Positions 44,745-54,793 of a stretch of 62,282 nucleotides of DNA are shown one piece after another. The first letter of the stretch is position 1, and each line of letters opens with the position of its first letter. The notes beneath the pieces were generated by a model. It saw nothing but the letters and a program-made list of their open reading frames with translations, was not told the origin of the DNA and made no database searches. A program made the position numbers and the translations under genes. The stretch comes from Acidisoma sp. L85 (GTDB lineage: Bacteria; Pseudomonadota; Alphaproteobacteria; Acetobacterales; Acetobacteraceae). Where the stretch lies: the NCBI RefSeq assembly GCF_009765865.1, contig NZ_LMUQ01000073.1:324170-386451 (forward strand). Direction: 5' to 3'.

Positions 44745-45917
44745 CTACCGCTCCACGGCCATCGCGACGCCCATGCCGCCGCCGATGCAGAGCGTGGCGA
44801 GCCCCTTGTGCCCGTCGCGCTTCTGCAACTCATGCAGCAGGGTCGTCAGCACCCGGGCGCCCGAGGCGCCGATCGGATGGCCGATCGCGATGGCCCCGCC
44901 GTTGACGTTCACGCGGCCGGTGTCCCAGCCCATCTCCTGGTTCACCGCATAGGCTTGCGCCGCGAAAGCCTCATTGGCCTCCACCAGATCGAGGTCACTC
45001 GCCTTCCAGCCGGTACGCTCCAGCACCTTGCGTGAGGCATAGATGGGCCCGGTTCCCATTACCTTGGGATCGACGCCAACCGTCGCGAAGCCGGCGATGC
45101 GGGCGAGCGGTGTAAGCCCACGGCGCGCCGCTTCCTTGGCGGACATCACGACCAGGGCCGCCGCACCATCATTCAAGCCCGAGGCATTGCCAGCCGTTAC
45201 GGTGCCATCCTTGCTGAAGGCGGGACGCAGCTTCGCCATTCCCTCGACCGTCGAATCATGGCGGATGTACTCGTCGTCGCTCACGATGATATCGCCCTTG
45301 CGGCCCTTTACGGTGACCGGAACGATTTCGTCCTTGAACCGCCCGCCCTTCTGCGCCGCACTGGCTTTCTGCTGGGAGCCGGCGGCGAACTGATCCTGCT
45401 GCTCGCGCGTGATCTGGTATTGAGTCGCCACGTTCTCGGCGGTGGTGCCCATGTGGTAGCCGTTGAAGGCGTCCCACAACCCGTCCTTGATCATGGTATC
45501 GACCAGGTTCAGGTCGCCCATCTTCTGGCCCGCGCGCAGATAGGCGCAGTGGGTCGACTGGCTCATGCTCTCCTGGCCGCCAGCGACAATAATATCGGCC
45601 TGGCCGGTAGCGATCTGCGTCGCCGCGAGTGCCACGGCGCGAAGGCCCGAGCCGCAGACCTGATTGATCCCGAAAGCAGTGCGCTCCTGCGGAATGCCGG
45701 CGAGGATGGCGGCTTGCCGTGCCGGGTTCTGCCCTTGGCCCGCTGTCAGCACCTGGCCGAGGATGACTTCATCGACCTCCTCGGGGGTCAGCCCGGCGCG
45801 TTCCAGCGCCGCCTTGATGGCGACCACCCCGAGCTGGTGCGCGGGCACGGTCGCGAAGGCGCCGTTGAAGCTGCCGACGGGCGTCCGTGCGGCGGATACG
45901 ATGACGATGTCTTCCAT
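44745..45917 (-). CDS. phaA: Acetyl-CoA acetyltransferase (thiolase)
   Basis: 390-aa biosynthetic thiolase condensing two acetyl-CoA into acetoacetyl-CoA, for polyhydroxyalkanoate or other pathways. Acyl-Cys is in [14 protein letters not shown] (near residue 88), the late His in [17 protein letters not shown] and the second Cys in [12 protein letters not shown] 45917 has GGGGAGGA about four bases upstream, better than the earlier in-frame ATG at 45932. Upstream of bioY on the same strand. No phaB/phaC nearby, so the symbol is tentative; atoB is equivalent. Confidence 0.94.
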   Translation of the reverse strand: MEDIVIVSAARTPVGSFNGAFATVPAHQLGVVAIKAALERAGLTPEEVDEVILGQVLTAGQGQNPARQAAILAGIPQERTAFGINQVCGSGLRAVALAATQIATGQADIIVAGGQESMSQSTHCAYLRAGQKMGDLNLVDTMIKDGLWDAFNGYHMGTTAENVATQYQITREQQDQFAAGSQQKASAAQKGGRFKDEIVPVTVKGRKGDIIVSDDEYIRHDSTVEGMAKLRPAFSKDGTVTAGNASGLNDGAAALVVMSAKEAARRGLTPLARIAGFATVGVDPKVMGTGPIYASRKVLERTGWKASDLDLVEANEAFAAQAYAVNQEMGWDTGRVNVNGGAIAIGHPIGASGARVLTTLLHELQKRDGHKGLATLCIGGGMGVAMAVER

Positions 45918-46083
45918 GAGCGTCCTCCCCAAAGCTTGCCTGATGCTGCCGCATCCCTGGCAGCTCCTGGACGTTATTTAGGCGTGCTGGGCGCGCTCCA
46001 CCATAGGCGGTGGACATGGCTGCCGGGCAAGCGAAAGGCGGCCGTTGAGCGAGACGGGCGCGGCCTGAACCCCACAGACAGGA

Positions 46084-46326
46084 CTAACGGTCGTCCCGTT
46101 TGAGGCAAATGAGAAATCCAAAGCCGCCGCCGTGTCTGAAAATCTTGATCGCGCTCGTTGATTCCGTGACGTCGAGCGTCACGCGGAAATCAGTCCAAAT
46201 AGTCGCGAGATAGATCCTAGGGCCCGGAATGATGGGAGTTTTTCGCTCCAAAAAGACGAAGTTGACACAAGGAGCTTCGGCGACGCTAGAGCCACAACTT
46301 CTGATTTCGTTACGATTGACGTAAGG
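46084..46326 (-). pseudogene. Start-less coding-like fragment
   Basis: This 81-codon minus-strand frame is bounded by TAA (46327-46329) and TAG (46084-46086) and has no ATG; the first alternative start is TTG 46251. Yet it reads as protein: NFVFLERKTPIIPGPRIYLA, then FRVTLDVTESTSAIKIF and GGGFGFLICLKRDDR, an alternating beta pattern ending in a charged tail. The upstream side runs into the start of the glycosyltransferase gene, so this may be the 3' end of a gene truncated when that locus arrived. The 454-base gap between phaA and 46372 otherwise holds only a CGTGACG/CGTCACG hairpin (46165-46183). Confidence 0.35.
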
Positions 46327-46371
46327 TTACCGCCTGTCCATGATGCGGGCATCGACGCGCAAAGGACGAGA

Positions 46372-48612
46372 GTGACGATACGTGGGAAGTTGGAAGGCGC
46401 CTCCGCGGGAGTGCTCCGAGGATGGGCCTGGGACACCGCCGCGCCGGAGTTGCGCTTGAACCTTCAAATCCTGATTGATGGTGCTGTGGTCGGCCAGGTT
46501 GCCGCTGATCGGCTGCGGAAGGATCTAGAACATGCGGGGATCGGCAGCGGCGCACATGGTTTCGAATATCTGCTCCCGGCGCAATTCCGCGATGGCGACA
46601 CGCATCGCATCTCGCTGCGTCTTGTCGATGACGCGAACGCCACAACGATCTCGGCCATCGTGGCGGCGTTGGAGAGCGGCGCGCATACCATCGATGGCCG
46701 GGTTGAGGGACTTAAGGGCCGCCATATCAATGGCTGGGCCTGGGATCGACTGAATCCGCAGAAACGGCTGGAGATTCTTGTCGAAAGCGACGGCGTCACG
46801 ATCGGAAAGCTGGTCGCGGATCGCTACCGCAATGATCTTCGGCAAGCCGGCATCGGGAACGGGCATTACAGCTTCAGATTCTCCCTCGATGCTACAACCC
46901 GCCCGGTTCTGCCCGGCGCGAACCTCATTTTCCGGGCGACGACAGACGAGGACTACGGTGATCACGAGATCGGCGCGCTGACCTTGCCCGCGGATTGGAC
47001 CGAGGTCGCGCAGAGCACGCTCATTGAAGCGCCACCCGTTCAGGCGGTCGCACCTTGCATGACTCCAGACAAGATCACCGACAGCGAACTTATCGCCTTG
47101 GCGATCGAGGCCGAGCGAGCGAAGAACTACACCGAGGCCGCCGCCCATCTCGATGCCGTGCTATCGCGTAAGCCAAAGAGTTTCGACGCCCTGTTCCGGC
47201 GCGCGCGTATCGCACGGGCGAGCAATGATCTGACGACGAGCCGCGAGTTTGCCTTGCGTGCAATGGAGGTGCGGCCGGCCGATCCGTGGCCGGCGGCGCT
47301 TCTCGCGCGCGTCGCTGATAAGGAAGGCCAGCGGGCGCTGGCGCTCGAGTATTGGAACCGGGTGCCGAAGTCGCATCCGACCTATCTCGAAGGACAGCAG
47401 GCGCGGGCTCGGCTATTGCTCGGCATGGAGCGGCCGGATGAGGCGCGGCTCTGCCTCGAGGATGTGATCGCTCAGGATCCTCTTCTCGTTCCGCCACGGC
47501 GCGTGCTCGCGCAACTGCTGCACGACATTGGCGAACGGGCTTCGTCCAGGATCAAATGCGAGCAAGTGTTGCATCTCGTTCCAGACGACAGCAAGACACT
47601 TGCCCTGCTTGCGGCGCTTAGCGATCGCCGTGTTGCTCCCGCCGTCGCCATCACGCGGCGCTACCGCAATCCGCTTACAGCAAGGATTCCTGTGGTTTTG
47701 GCGACGGGGAACCGCTTGGCGGATTGTGTCTTGGCCGGTCGCCTGATCACTGGCCTCGCCGAGCATTTCGATTGCAGGATCGAGGTCGTGGTGCCTTGGT
47801 CAACGCCTGCCGCCGACTTCATCCTGGGGGCGCATCCTTCGGTGGCGGCGCTTCATGCCGTGGAGGATGTCTGGGAACGCGCGGAGGTTGGTTTCGTTCT
47901 GCCGGAATATGTGATGGCGGGCGAGGATGTTCCGCTACCGGATTGTCGGCTGCTCTATAACTACACCGACATGCGCAGCGTGAAGTCGGCGAATCCGGAG
48001 ATCCGGTATCGCGGCTATACCGCCTGGCTCTCCGAGATTTGCGATCTGGCGTCGGGTGCCTGTCCGGCGCCTCTCGAACGGAATTCGGAGGCTTCGCGGT
48101 CCGAGACCGTTTTGTTCGCGACCGGCAAGAACCCTTTGCCCGAGGGGTGTGACCTGGCATTCGATCCGCGAGAACCACTCCGCGTGTTGGATCTTGATAT
48201 GCTGGGAGTCGAAGCTGTTGCGGCGGCTATCGACGAGGCTCGCGCGGTGATTTGCGCCGATGAGGATACCGCGATCTTCGCGATTTCCCGTGGCGCCCCG
48301 GTGGTGCATCTGTCGCGACATGGCGCTGATGTTACCAGCTGGCTGAAGGGAAGATCCATTTCCGTTCCGGTGAGCACCCGGGCAGAGCTTCGCGGCGCGA
48401 TCTTGCACGCACTCGCCGAACTCGCACCACGCGCGGCGCTGGCGCCCGAGCGGCTGGAGATTGTCGGCGTGGCGTTTGAGGAGACCGGCATTGCGGACCA
48501 ACCGGCGGCGGCCAGTCTCCCGCAGTCTCAAGACGCAAAACCTGCCACGAGAGCAGGCCGTCGCCACAAGGCACCTAGACATGAGGGAACGCTGGTGGAG
48601 CTGCACGCGTGA
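46372..48612 (+). CDS. GWxWD-repeat/TPR/glycosyltransferase-like protein
   Basis: 746-aa cytoplasmic protein. Residues about 1-75 and 80-175 are two copies of a beta-rich repeat with GWAWDTAAPELRLNLQILID / GWAWDRLNPQKRLEILVESD-type signatures, each ending in a GIGxGxxxF segment; such repeats precede glycosyltransferases in Acetobacteraceae and Methylobacteriaceae. Residues about 235-420 are TPR-like helices (LIALAIEAERAKNYTEAAAH). From about 430 to 690 a Rossmann-like GT-B domain is suggested by VVLATGNRLADCVLAGRLI and AVICADEDTAIFAISRGAP. GTG 46372 has AAAGGA upstream; the stop overlaps the next GTG (GTGA). Role: surface glycan synthesis, inferred from context. Confidence 0.78.
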   Translation: MTIRGKLEGASAGVLRGWAWDTAAPELRLNLQILIDGAVVGQVAADRLRKDLEHAGIGSGAHGFEYLLPAQFRDGDTHRISLRLVDDANATTISAIVAALESGAHTIDGRVEGLKGRHINGWAWDRLNPQKRLEILVESDGVTIGKLVADRYRNDLRQAGIGNGHYSFRFSLDATTRPVLPGANLIFRATTDEDYGDHEIGALTLPADWTEVAQSTLIEAPPVQAVAPCMTPDKITDSELIALAIEAERAKNYTEAAAHLDAVLSRKPKSFDALFRRARIARASNDLTTSREFALRAMEVRPADPWPAALLARVADKEGQRALALEYWNRVPKSHPTYLEGQQARARLLLGMERPDEARLCLEDVIAQDPLLVPPRRVLAQLLHDIGERASSRIKCEQVLHLVPDDSKTLALLAALSDRRVAPAVAITRRYRNPLTARIPVVLATGNRLADCVLAGRLITGLAEHFDCRIEVVVPWSTPAADFILGAHPSVAALHAVEDVWERAEVGFVLPEYVMAGEDVPLPDCRLLYNYTDMRSVKSANPEIRYRGYTAWLSEICDLASGACPAPLERNSEASRSETVLFATGKNPLPEGCDLAFDPREPLRVLDLDMLGVEAVAAAIDEARAVICADEDTAIFAISRGAPVVHLSRHGADVTSWLKGRSISVPVSTRAELRGAILHALAELAPRAALAPERLEIVGVAFEETGIADQPAAASLPQSQDAKPATRAGRRHKAPRHEGTLVELHA

Positions 48613-51167
48613 AAATCCTGCTGATCAATCAGGAGCACGCGGCTTTCGGAGGGCCTGGTGGCGCCGAGCGCTCGGTTCAGAGCATTGCCGACCATTTTGT
48701 CAAGGCGGGTCATGAGGTGACCTTCCTGTGCATGGCGCGTCGCGTCTATATGCGGGATATGCCTGAGAGCGGCCTTCACTCGGTGCGCGATCTCGGCGGG
48801 GTGAAAACCATTCTGGTCGGGCGGCCCAACCCCGCCGCCACCCATGCCGATCTGCTGCTTCCCGTTATCCTGTCGGAGCGGCCGGATATCATACACACCA
48901 ATGTTTTTCACCGGGCGCCGCAATTGTGGCGCACGATGGCGCCGCTCGGCATTCCGGTGTTGCACACGCTTCGTGAATACAAGCTGATGTGCGATCGCAA
49001 TCTGTTCGACGGCGCGCGGGATTGCGGGGAGCAGTGCGGAACCTGCGAACTTGGCAGCCAATTCGCCTTGCAGATGTCGCAACACGTCGATGGGGTGGTC
49101 GGAATCAGCTCCTTCACGCTTCAACGACATCTGGCGAAAGGATTTTTCGCGAAGGCTGCTGTCGCCCGCGTGATTCCGAATTCATACCGTCCGAAAAATA
49201 TACCTCGAACAAGAGTGGCGCGAGCCGTTGGAGCGCCGATCCGCATCGGCTTTCTTGGCCGCCTTCATGCCAGCAAAGGCATCAACCTCATCATCGATGT
49301 GATGAGCAAGCTGCGGCCCGACGCGGCAAGTCTGATCATGGCCGGAGATTTGCAGGATCCGGAGATTGCAAGCCGGATCCAGGCGTTGTCGGCGACACAT
49401 GACGCACGTTTCATCGGTTTCGCCGATCCTGAACAATTCTTCCCGAAGATCGATGTGCTGCTCGCGCCATCGATCTGGCATGAGCCTTTTGGCCGCATCA
49501 CGATCGAGGCTTTCGCCCATCGTGTTCCGGTCATCGCGACGAATCGCGGCGGCCTTCCCGATACCGTCGCGCATGGGGAGAGCGGTTGGATCTTCAATCC
49601 GGATCATCCGCAACAGCTCGCCGAGATCATCGAGGGTTTGGCGACCACGACCGAGGAACGGCTGGAGGAGATGCGCGACGCAGCACACGCGGCCGCTCAG
49701 CACTATGTGCCGGAGATTGTGGGCGAGCGATATCTGGCGACTTACCGTGAGCTGATCGAAATCAAGGCAAAAACGACTTCGCTCACCGTCAAGCGGCTTC
49801 GGGGCGTCTATGAGCGTGATGTCGCGCGCGCCGAGGTGGAGCGGAGCTTCAAGACGAACTTGCCGGCCCGCATGCGCCGGCCGTTGAAAATTCTGGTGAT
49901 GACGGGGGAGTTTCCGAAGCTGTCCGAAAGCTTCGTGTTGAACCACATTACCGGCTTGATCGACCTCGGGCACGACGTTCGCGTTCTGCACACGCGGCCG
50001 AGCCGCATGGATCAAATGCCACCGGAATATCACAAATATGGACTGTCCGAACGTTCGACGATGCTGCAGCCGCCTGAGCGGCAGATTTTGGCGATCAACC
50101 AATTAGTGCGGCCGGGCCGTGTCCTGGCGGCCAAGCTACCATCGCTTCGCGCGGGGAGTGCTGATTCCCTGGGTGAACACGGCGAGACGCTGGAGATGGC
50201 GCGCGATCTGTTGCAGCGGTCCAACGAGACGATCGCCGATTATCACGCCGCTCATATCATTTCGCGTACTGCCGCCGATGTGGATTTGGTGCATTGCCAT
50301 TTCGGGCACCGGCCCAAGGTGGTCTTCCGCTACATGGATCTTGGCGCCTTCAGCGCGCCGGTGGTTTGCTCGTTCCATGGGATCGATGTCTCGGCGCATA
50401 TCCAGCGGTTTGGCACGTCCCTGTATGACGACATCAAGCGGCGTCTCCACAAGGCGCTTCCGGTCAGCGAGTTTTTTCGTGAGCGACTTATCTCGCTGGG
50501 CTTCGAACCGAAGGATGTGCAGGTTCATCGCGTCGGTATCGACACGACGAAATTCAGTTTCGCTCGTCGTCATCGAGAGGAGGGCGAAGCGCTCAACATC
50601 ATCTCGGTCGCACGTCTGGTTTACAAAAAGGGGATGGAATACGGCATCCTCGCGGTTGCGAAGGCGATGGAACGGCGTCCGGATCTGAGACTTCGCTACT
50701 TGCTCGTGGGTGAGGGCGAGGAGAAGGGAAAGCTGGAGGCGTTGGTTGCATCGCTCGATATAGGCCGGCATGTCTCGCTGCTCGGCGCTCAGCCCCATGC
50801 CGAAGTGACGCGGCTCATGGCGACGGCGCATGTCATGATGGTGCCCAGCGTCACCGGCCCGGACGGCGATATGGAAGGCATCCCAACGGTCGCGATGGAA
50901 GCGATGGCGACGGGTCTGCCGGTGCTCTCGACATTCCATAGCGGCATTCCGGAAGCGGTGGTAGATGGCTATACGGGCCTGCTTTCCCCCGAGCACGATG
51001 TCGAGGCCCTCGCGAGCAACATCATCTATCTTTACGACAACCGGGATCTAGGTCCGCAGCTTGGGCGGCAGGGGCGAGCGCATGTCATGCTCGAATTCAA
51101 CATTGTCAAGCAGAACCAGAAAGCGCTCGAACTCTACGAGAGGATCGTGACCGGCCGCGAGGATTAG
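48609..51167 (+). CDS. Double GT4 glycosyltransferase
   Basis: 852-aa protein made of two GT-B glycosyltransferases of family GT4. Unit 1 (about 1-385): LLINQEHAAFGGPGGAE at the start, IGFLGRLHASKGINLII, and the nucleotide-sugar site HEPFGRITIEAFAHRVPVI with E-x7-E. Unit 2 (about 425-850): LVMTGEFPKLSESFVLNHI, CHFGHRPKV, SFHGIDVSAH, ISVARLVYKKGMEYGI and the MEGIPTVAMEAMATGLPVL site. Two active sites in one chain would add two sugars in succession. GTG overlaps the stop of the previous gene, coupling the two proteins. Donor and acceptor unknown. Confidence 0.92.
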   Translation: MKILLINQEHAAFGGPGGAERSVQSIADHFVKAGHEVTFLCMARRVYMRDMPESGLHSVRDLGGVKTILVGRPNPAATHADLLLPVILSERPDIIHTNVFHRAPQLWRTMAPLGIPVLHTLREYKLMCDRNLFDGARDCGEQCGTCELGSQFALQMSQHVDGVVGISSFTLQRHLAKGFFAKAAVARVIPNSYRPKNIPRTRVARAVGAPIRIGFLGRLHASKGINLIIDVMSKLRPDAASLIMAGDLQDPEIASRIQALSATHDARFIGFADPEQFFPKIDVLLAPSIWHEPFGRITIEAFAHRVPVIATNRGGLPDTVAHGESGWIFNPDHPQQLAEIIEGLATTTEERLEEMRDAAHAAAQHYVPEIVGERYLATYRELIEIKAKTTSLTVKRLRGVYERDVARAEVERSFKTNLPARMRRPLKILVMTGEFPKLSESFVLNHITGLIDLGHDVRVLHTRPSRMDQMPPEYHKYGLSERSTMLQPPERQILAINQLVRPGRVLAAKLPSLRAGSADSLGEHGETLEMARDLLQRSNETIADYHAAHIISRTAADVDLVHCHFGHRPKVVFRYMDLGAFSAPVVCSFHGIDVSAHIQRFGTSLYDDIKRRLHKALPVSEFFRERLISLGFEPKDVQVHRVGIDTTKFSFARRHREEGEALNIISVARLVYKKGMEYGILAVAKAMERRPDLRLRYLLVGEGEEKGKLEALVASLDIGRHVSLLGAQPHAEVTRLMATAHVMMVPSVTGPDGDMEGIPTVAMEAMATGLPVLSTFHSGIPEAVVDGYTGLLSPEHDVEALASNIIYLYDNRDLGPQLGRQGRAHVMLEFNIVKQNQKALELYERIVTGRED

Positions 51168-51199
51168 CGGGTCGCTTGCTTCGGGAGCGTCTGGAGGTG

Positions 51200-54100
51200 T
51201 TATCCGGCGCGTCGTGCAGCCAGATCCGCGTCGTGTCGTGTCGTGTTTTCGCGGGCTCCGCCATATGCCGTGTGGGACCAGTGCTTCTGCGATTTCTTGT
51301 GCGACGTGCGGCAATGCAAGGATGCGATCCGGTAGAGGTCGTAACGCTCCAGAACCAGCACGTCGCTTAGCCAGGCTGTGCAGTCTGTACCCGCCGCCGC
51401 GACCTGCTGGACGAAGGCGCGCGTGATGAGCCCCGGACCGGTCGAGAACCACAGGAGATCGGTGTCGCCTCGATTGGTGGCAGTCACCGCCGTGCTCAGC
51501 GCCCAGCCGATCAGGGGCATCCGCGGTGTCACGCCCATGATGTTGTTGCCGAGCGTGCCCCATTGTTCTTGTCCGAAGAAGGCACGTGTGGAGGACCGTA
51601 CGAGCGACGCGAACGGTGCGACCGCGCGATCATCCATATCCGCCCAGAAGCCGCCTTCCATCCAGAGATAGGCGAGGCGGAAGATATCCGCTCGCTTCGC
51701 CGGCTCGGAGGAGCGTGCATAGGCAAGCCTTATAGGCGGCGGGAAATTGGCTTCCAGGAAGCGGGTTGCCGTCTCGTGGCTGAACAGCCGAACCTCGTGG
51801 TCAGGGTTTAGGAGACCCCAGCTTTGGTGCAGCGCCCAGAGGTCCGGCGGTGGTTCCATCGTATCCCAATATTGGCCGATGGTCGGCGGGATCAGCGGAG
51901 TGCTGGCAAGGGGCGCGTCGTCCTCCCCGGATTGCCGGTCTAAAAGCCCCGCCTCGCGTAGCGCGATCACCATCATCGTCGCGGTCGGGATATGGTCCGG
52001 GCGGTGGCGCGCGAGCTCGGCGAGGGCGGCGATGCGCTGTATGGGCGGTAGCGGGCGCAGAGCTCGGAGATCGGCGAGCGCGGCGGGGTCGAGGGCCAGT
52101 TCGTTGCAGAGTTTGCCGAGGAAGTTCTGCGACGCGTTGGGCGATTTTCCATGCAGCCGCTTGGCGGCTAGAAGCCCGGCCGCATGCGCCTGGAGATGCT
52201 GTTGCGCCTTTGGCAGGTCCAAGATGAGGAGCCGGAAGCGCAACGCATCCGCGAGTCCCGGCAGGCCTACAGGGTCGGTCTCCATTGCGGCTTCCGCATG
52301 GGTAATCGCATCCTCCAGCCGATGCTCGCGCTCCGCGAGAAGCGCCTCGCCTTGCAGCACCCGGCCGCGATTGGCGGCCGTAGCGGCTGCAGCACGATCC
52401 AGGCAGAGACGAATCTCCGCTGGTGTGCCGATCAGCAATTCGAGGTGCAGACCCTGGAACCATAGTTTGAAGTCGCGCGGATGAGCGAGGCGGGCAGCTC
52501 GGGATTTGGCCAATGCTTCCTGCCATCGCCCACTATGGCGCAGGCGAGTGATGCGTTCGGCCGTGAACTCCGGCAGAGGGCCGAATTCGGTTTCGGCCTC
52601 GGCGAGAACGGCTTCGGCCTGGCTCAGGTGATCGAGTTCGTAAAGCGCACGGCTGAGATGGAGTCTCGCCTGTGCCAGCCCCGGGTAATGCGAGGCGATG
52701 CGCTGCGCCAGAACAAGCGCGCCGTCGCGGTCGCCGAGGAGCCGCAGGCGGTCGAAGGACATCGTGAGCGCGCGCAGATGGTTGGCGTTCAGACCGAGCG
52801 CGCGATCGAGCAGGGCGACAGCATGTTTCGGCTGGCCGAGTGCCTGATACTCGGTCGCCATCTCGACGATGAGATCGGCATCGTCGGCTTTCAACGCCGC
52901 GGCACGCGAAAAAGCCGCGAGTGCGAGGGCGCGGTCGCCAGCGCGACGGTGAATGATGCCGATGGTGCTTTCCGCCGATACAATACGCGCAGGATCCTGG
53001 GATCGCAGTCGCCCGGCCACTTCGAGAGCCTCGGCGTAGCGGCCCTGGTCGCGCAGGGTGACGACGAGTTCTTGAAGTGGCTCGGCCCGCGCTGTGGCCA
53101 TGACATGGGCATGGCCGAAGCTGACGAGGGCGGCTTCGGTATCGCCATCCCGTCGCGCCAATGCCCCGCGCAGCATGAGGGCGGCGTAGTGGTCCGGCAG
53201 CCGGGCGAGAATGTCGCGCGCTTCCTGTATCCGCGCGGCATCCCGCAGCACTTTTGCATAGCCGAGGACGAGCTCAGCGTGTTCGGAATGCACAGCGAGC
53301 GCCTTCTCGAAGGCGGCTAGCGACGCCGCTCGATCGCCCACCGCGCGATGGTGTTCCGCAGTCATGAGCATGGCCTGCGGGTGGCGGCCGTCGATCGCGA
53401 GCGCCCGGTCGAGCAGGGCTTTCGCCTCTTCCAATCGGCCGAGCGCCTGGCATTCGGTCGCCATCTCGACTGGCCAATCGGCGTTGCCGGGCGCGCTGCT
53501 CGCGAGACGAGTGAAGGCACTGAGGGCGCCGGCGCGATCCCCGGCGCGACGCTGATTCAGCCCGATGATCCGCGTCGCTGCCGTCGCCTGATCCGGATCC
53601 AGCGCCCGCAAGCGTTCGACCACCGCAGCCGCTTCAGCGAAACGCCCTTGGTCGCGTAGCGTGACGATAATCTGGGCGAGCGGTTCGGGACGCGCGGGGG
53701 CCAGGCTGTGAGCATGTTCGAGGCAGGCGATGGCGGTGTCGATCGCCGCCATCCGCCGGGCCGCCAGGCCGCGCATCAGAACAGCGCCGTAGTGATCGGG
53801 CAGGCGCGCGAGAATGGCGGCCGCCTCATCGAGCCGCCCGGCGTCCCGCAATTCCCGGCCTAGACCCAGGATCGCCTCGGCATCAGCGGGATCCGCCGCC
53901 ATTGCCGCCTGAAAACAGGCGAGGGCCGCAAGCCCGTCGCCCTGGCCGCGATGATGGTTCGCTGCGGCGATCAATGTTGGAAGATGGCGGCCGTCGATCG
54001 CCAGAGCACGGTCGAGCAGGGCGATCGCCTGTTCCGGCTGCCCTAGCGCATCATGCTCGGTGGCGGTTTCGATCAGCAGATCTAGGTTTTCCGGGTTGGC

Positions 54101-54679
54101 GGTTAGGGCCTTGGCGAAGGTGGCGAGTGCACCATGGTGATCGCCTTCGCGGCGCTGGGCGGCGCCGATGCCACGCTCGGCCACAAGCGCCACGGCCAGG
54201 TCGCGCTGCCGCAGGCGCCCAGCCACTTCGAGAGCTTCCGCGTAGCGCCCCTGGTCGCGCAGTGTGACAACGAGTTCGTTGAGGGGTTCCGGCCGGTCCC
54301 GTGCCAGGACATGAGCATGGCCGAAGCTGACGAGCGCCGCTTCGATCTCCCCGAGCCTGCGAGCCACCGCGCCTCGCATCATGCGGGCCATGTAGTGATC
54401 GGGGAGGCGGCCGAGTGCCTCAACCGCCTCCGCGAGTTGCCCGGTGTCCCTGAGGGTTCGGGCAAGTTCGATGACCGGTTCCGGCCGATCGGGATGGGCC
54501 CGGAACGCGGCCTCGAAGCCTGCCAGCGCGATCGCCTGATCGTCCTTGAGCCGGGCGCAGAAGCTCACGCCCATGAGCGCGTCGAAATCCCTTGGCGTAT
54601 CGGCTAGGATGCGGCGGTAGTGATTTTCCGCGGAATCAAGCTGGCCGCGCGCGCGCAAGGCATGTAGGCGGTTGTACAT
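51200..54679 (-). CDS. Giant TPR protein with C-terminal GT32-like glycosyltransferase
   Basis: 1159-aa protein converging on the double glycosyltransferase. Residues 1-900 are tetratricopeptide-like; a 201-residue super-repeat occurs three times (starts LPDHYMARMMRG at 92, LPDHYGAVLMRG at 293, LPDHYAALMLRG at 494). The C-terminal part (about 905-1120) is a GT32/Och1-type domain: SEPAKRADIFRLAYLWMEGG followed by the DxD motif Asp1014-Met-Asp1016 (FWADMDDRA) and an FSTGPG strand. ATG 54679 is chosen because upstream sequence in the same frame is antisense to the SDR gene; only a weak ribosome-binding site is present. Possibly a protein or capsule glycosyltransferase that binds its acceptor via TPRs, as O-GlcNAc transferases do (inference). 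Confidence 0.88.
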   Translation of the reverse strand: MYNRLHALRARGQLDSAENHYRRILADTPRDFDALMGVSFCARLKDDQAIALAGFEAAFRAHPDRPEPVIELARTLRDTGQLAEAVEALGRLPDHYMARMMRGAVARRLGEIEAALVSFGHAHVLARDRPEPLNELVVTLRDQGRYAEALEVAGRLRQRDLAVALVAERGIGAAQRREGDHHGALATFAKALTANPENLDLLIETATEHDALGQPEQAIALLDRALAIDGRHLPTLIAAANHHRGQGDGLAALACFQAAMAADPADAEAILGLGRELRDAGRLDEAAAILARLPDHYGAVLMRGLAARRMAAIDTAIACLEHAHSLAPARPEPLAQIIVTLRDQGRFAEAAAVVERLRALDPDQATAATRIIGLNQRRAGDRAGALSAFTRLASSAPGNADWPVEMATECQALGRLEEAKALLDRALAIDGRHPQAMLMTAEHHRAVGDRAASLAAFEKALAVHSEHAELVLGYAKVLRDAARIQEARDILARLPDHYAALMLRGALARRDGDTEAALVSFGHAHVMATARAEPLQELVVTLRDQGRYAEALEVAGRLRSQDPARIVSAESTIGIIHRRAGDRALALAAFSRAAALKADDADLIVEMATEYQALGQPKHAVALLDRALGLNANHLRALTMSFDRLRLLGDRDGALVLAQRIASHYPGLAQARLHLSRALYELDHLSQAEAVLAEAETEFGPLPEFTAERITRLRHSGRWQEALAKSRAARLAHPRDFKLWFQGLHLELLIGTPAEIRLCLDRAAAATAANRGRVLQGEALLAEREHRLEDAITHAEAAMETDPVGLPGLADALRFRLLILDLPKAQQHLQAHAAGLLAAKRLHGKSPNASQNFLGKLCNELALDPAALADLRALRPLPPIQRIAALAELARHRPDHIPTATMMVIALREAGLLDRQSGEDDAPLASTPLIPPTIGQYWDTMEPPPDLWALHQSWGLLNPDHEVRLFSHETATRFLEANFPPPIRLAYARSSEPAKRADIFRLAYLWMEGGFWADMDDRAVAPFASLVRSSTRAFFGQEQWGTLGNNIMGVTPRMPLIGWALSTAVTATNRGDTDLLWFSTGPGLITRAFVQQVAAAGTDCTAWLSDVLVLERYDLYRIASLHCRTSHKKSQKHWSHTAYGGARENTTRHDADLAARRAG

Positions 54680-54793
54680 GCCTTTATATTGCAGATTCGA
54701 TATGAATTGGAAAGCGCCCGAGGGCCGTGCCGTGCCAATCCTCGCCCATTGTGGCAGACGGTGCAGGGCACCGTGGTTTCGGGGGTGAGTGTC

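Noticed and set aside
46262-46267. TTGACA as a -35 box for the glycosyltransferase gene
   Set aside because: No matching -10 hexamer at 16-18 bases; probably chance.
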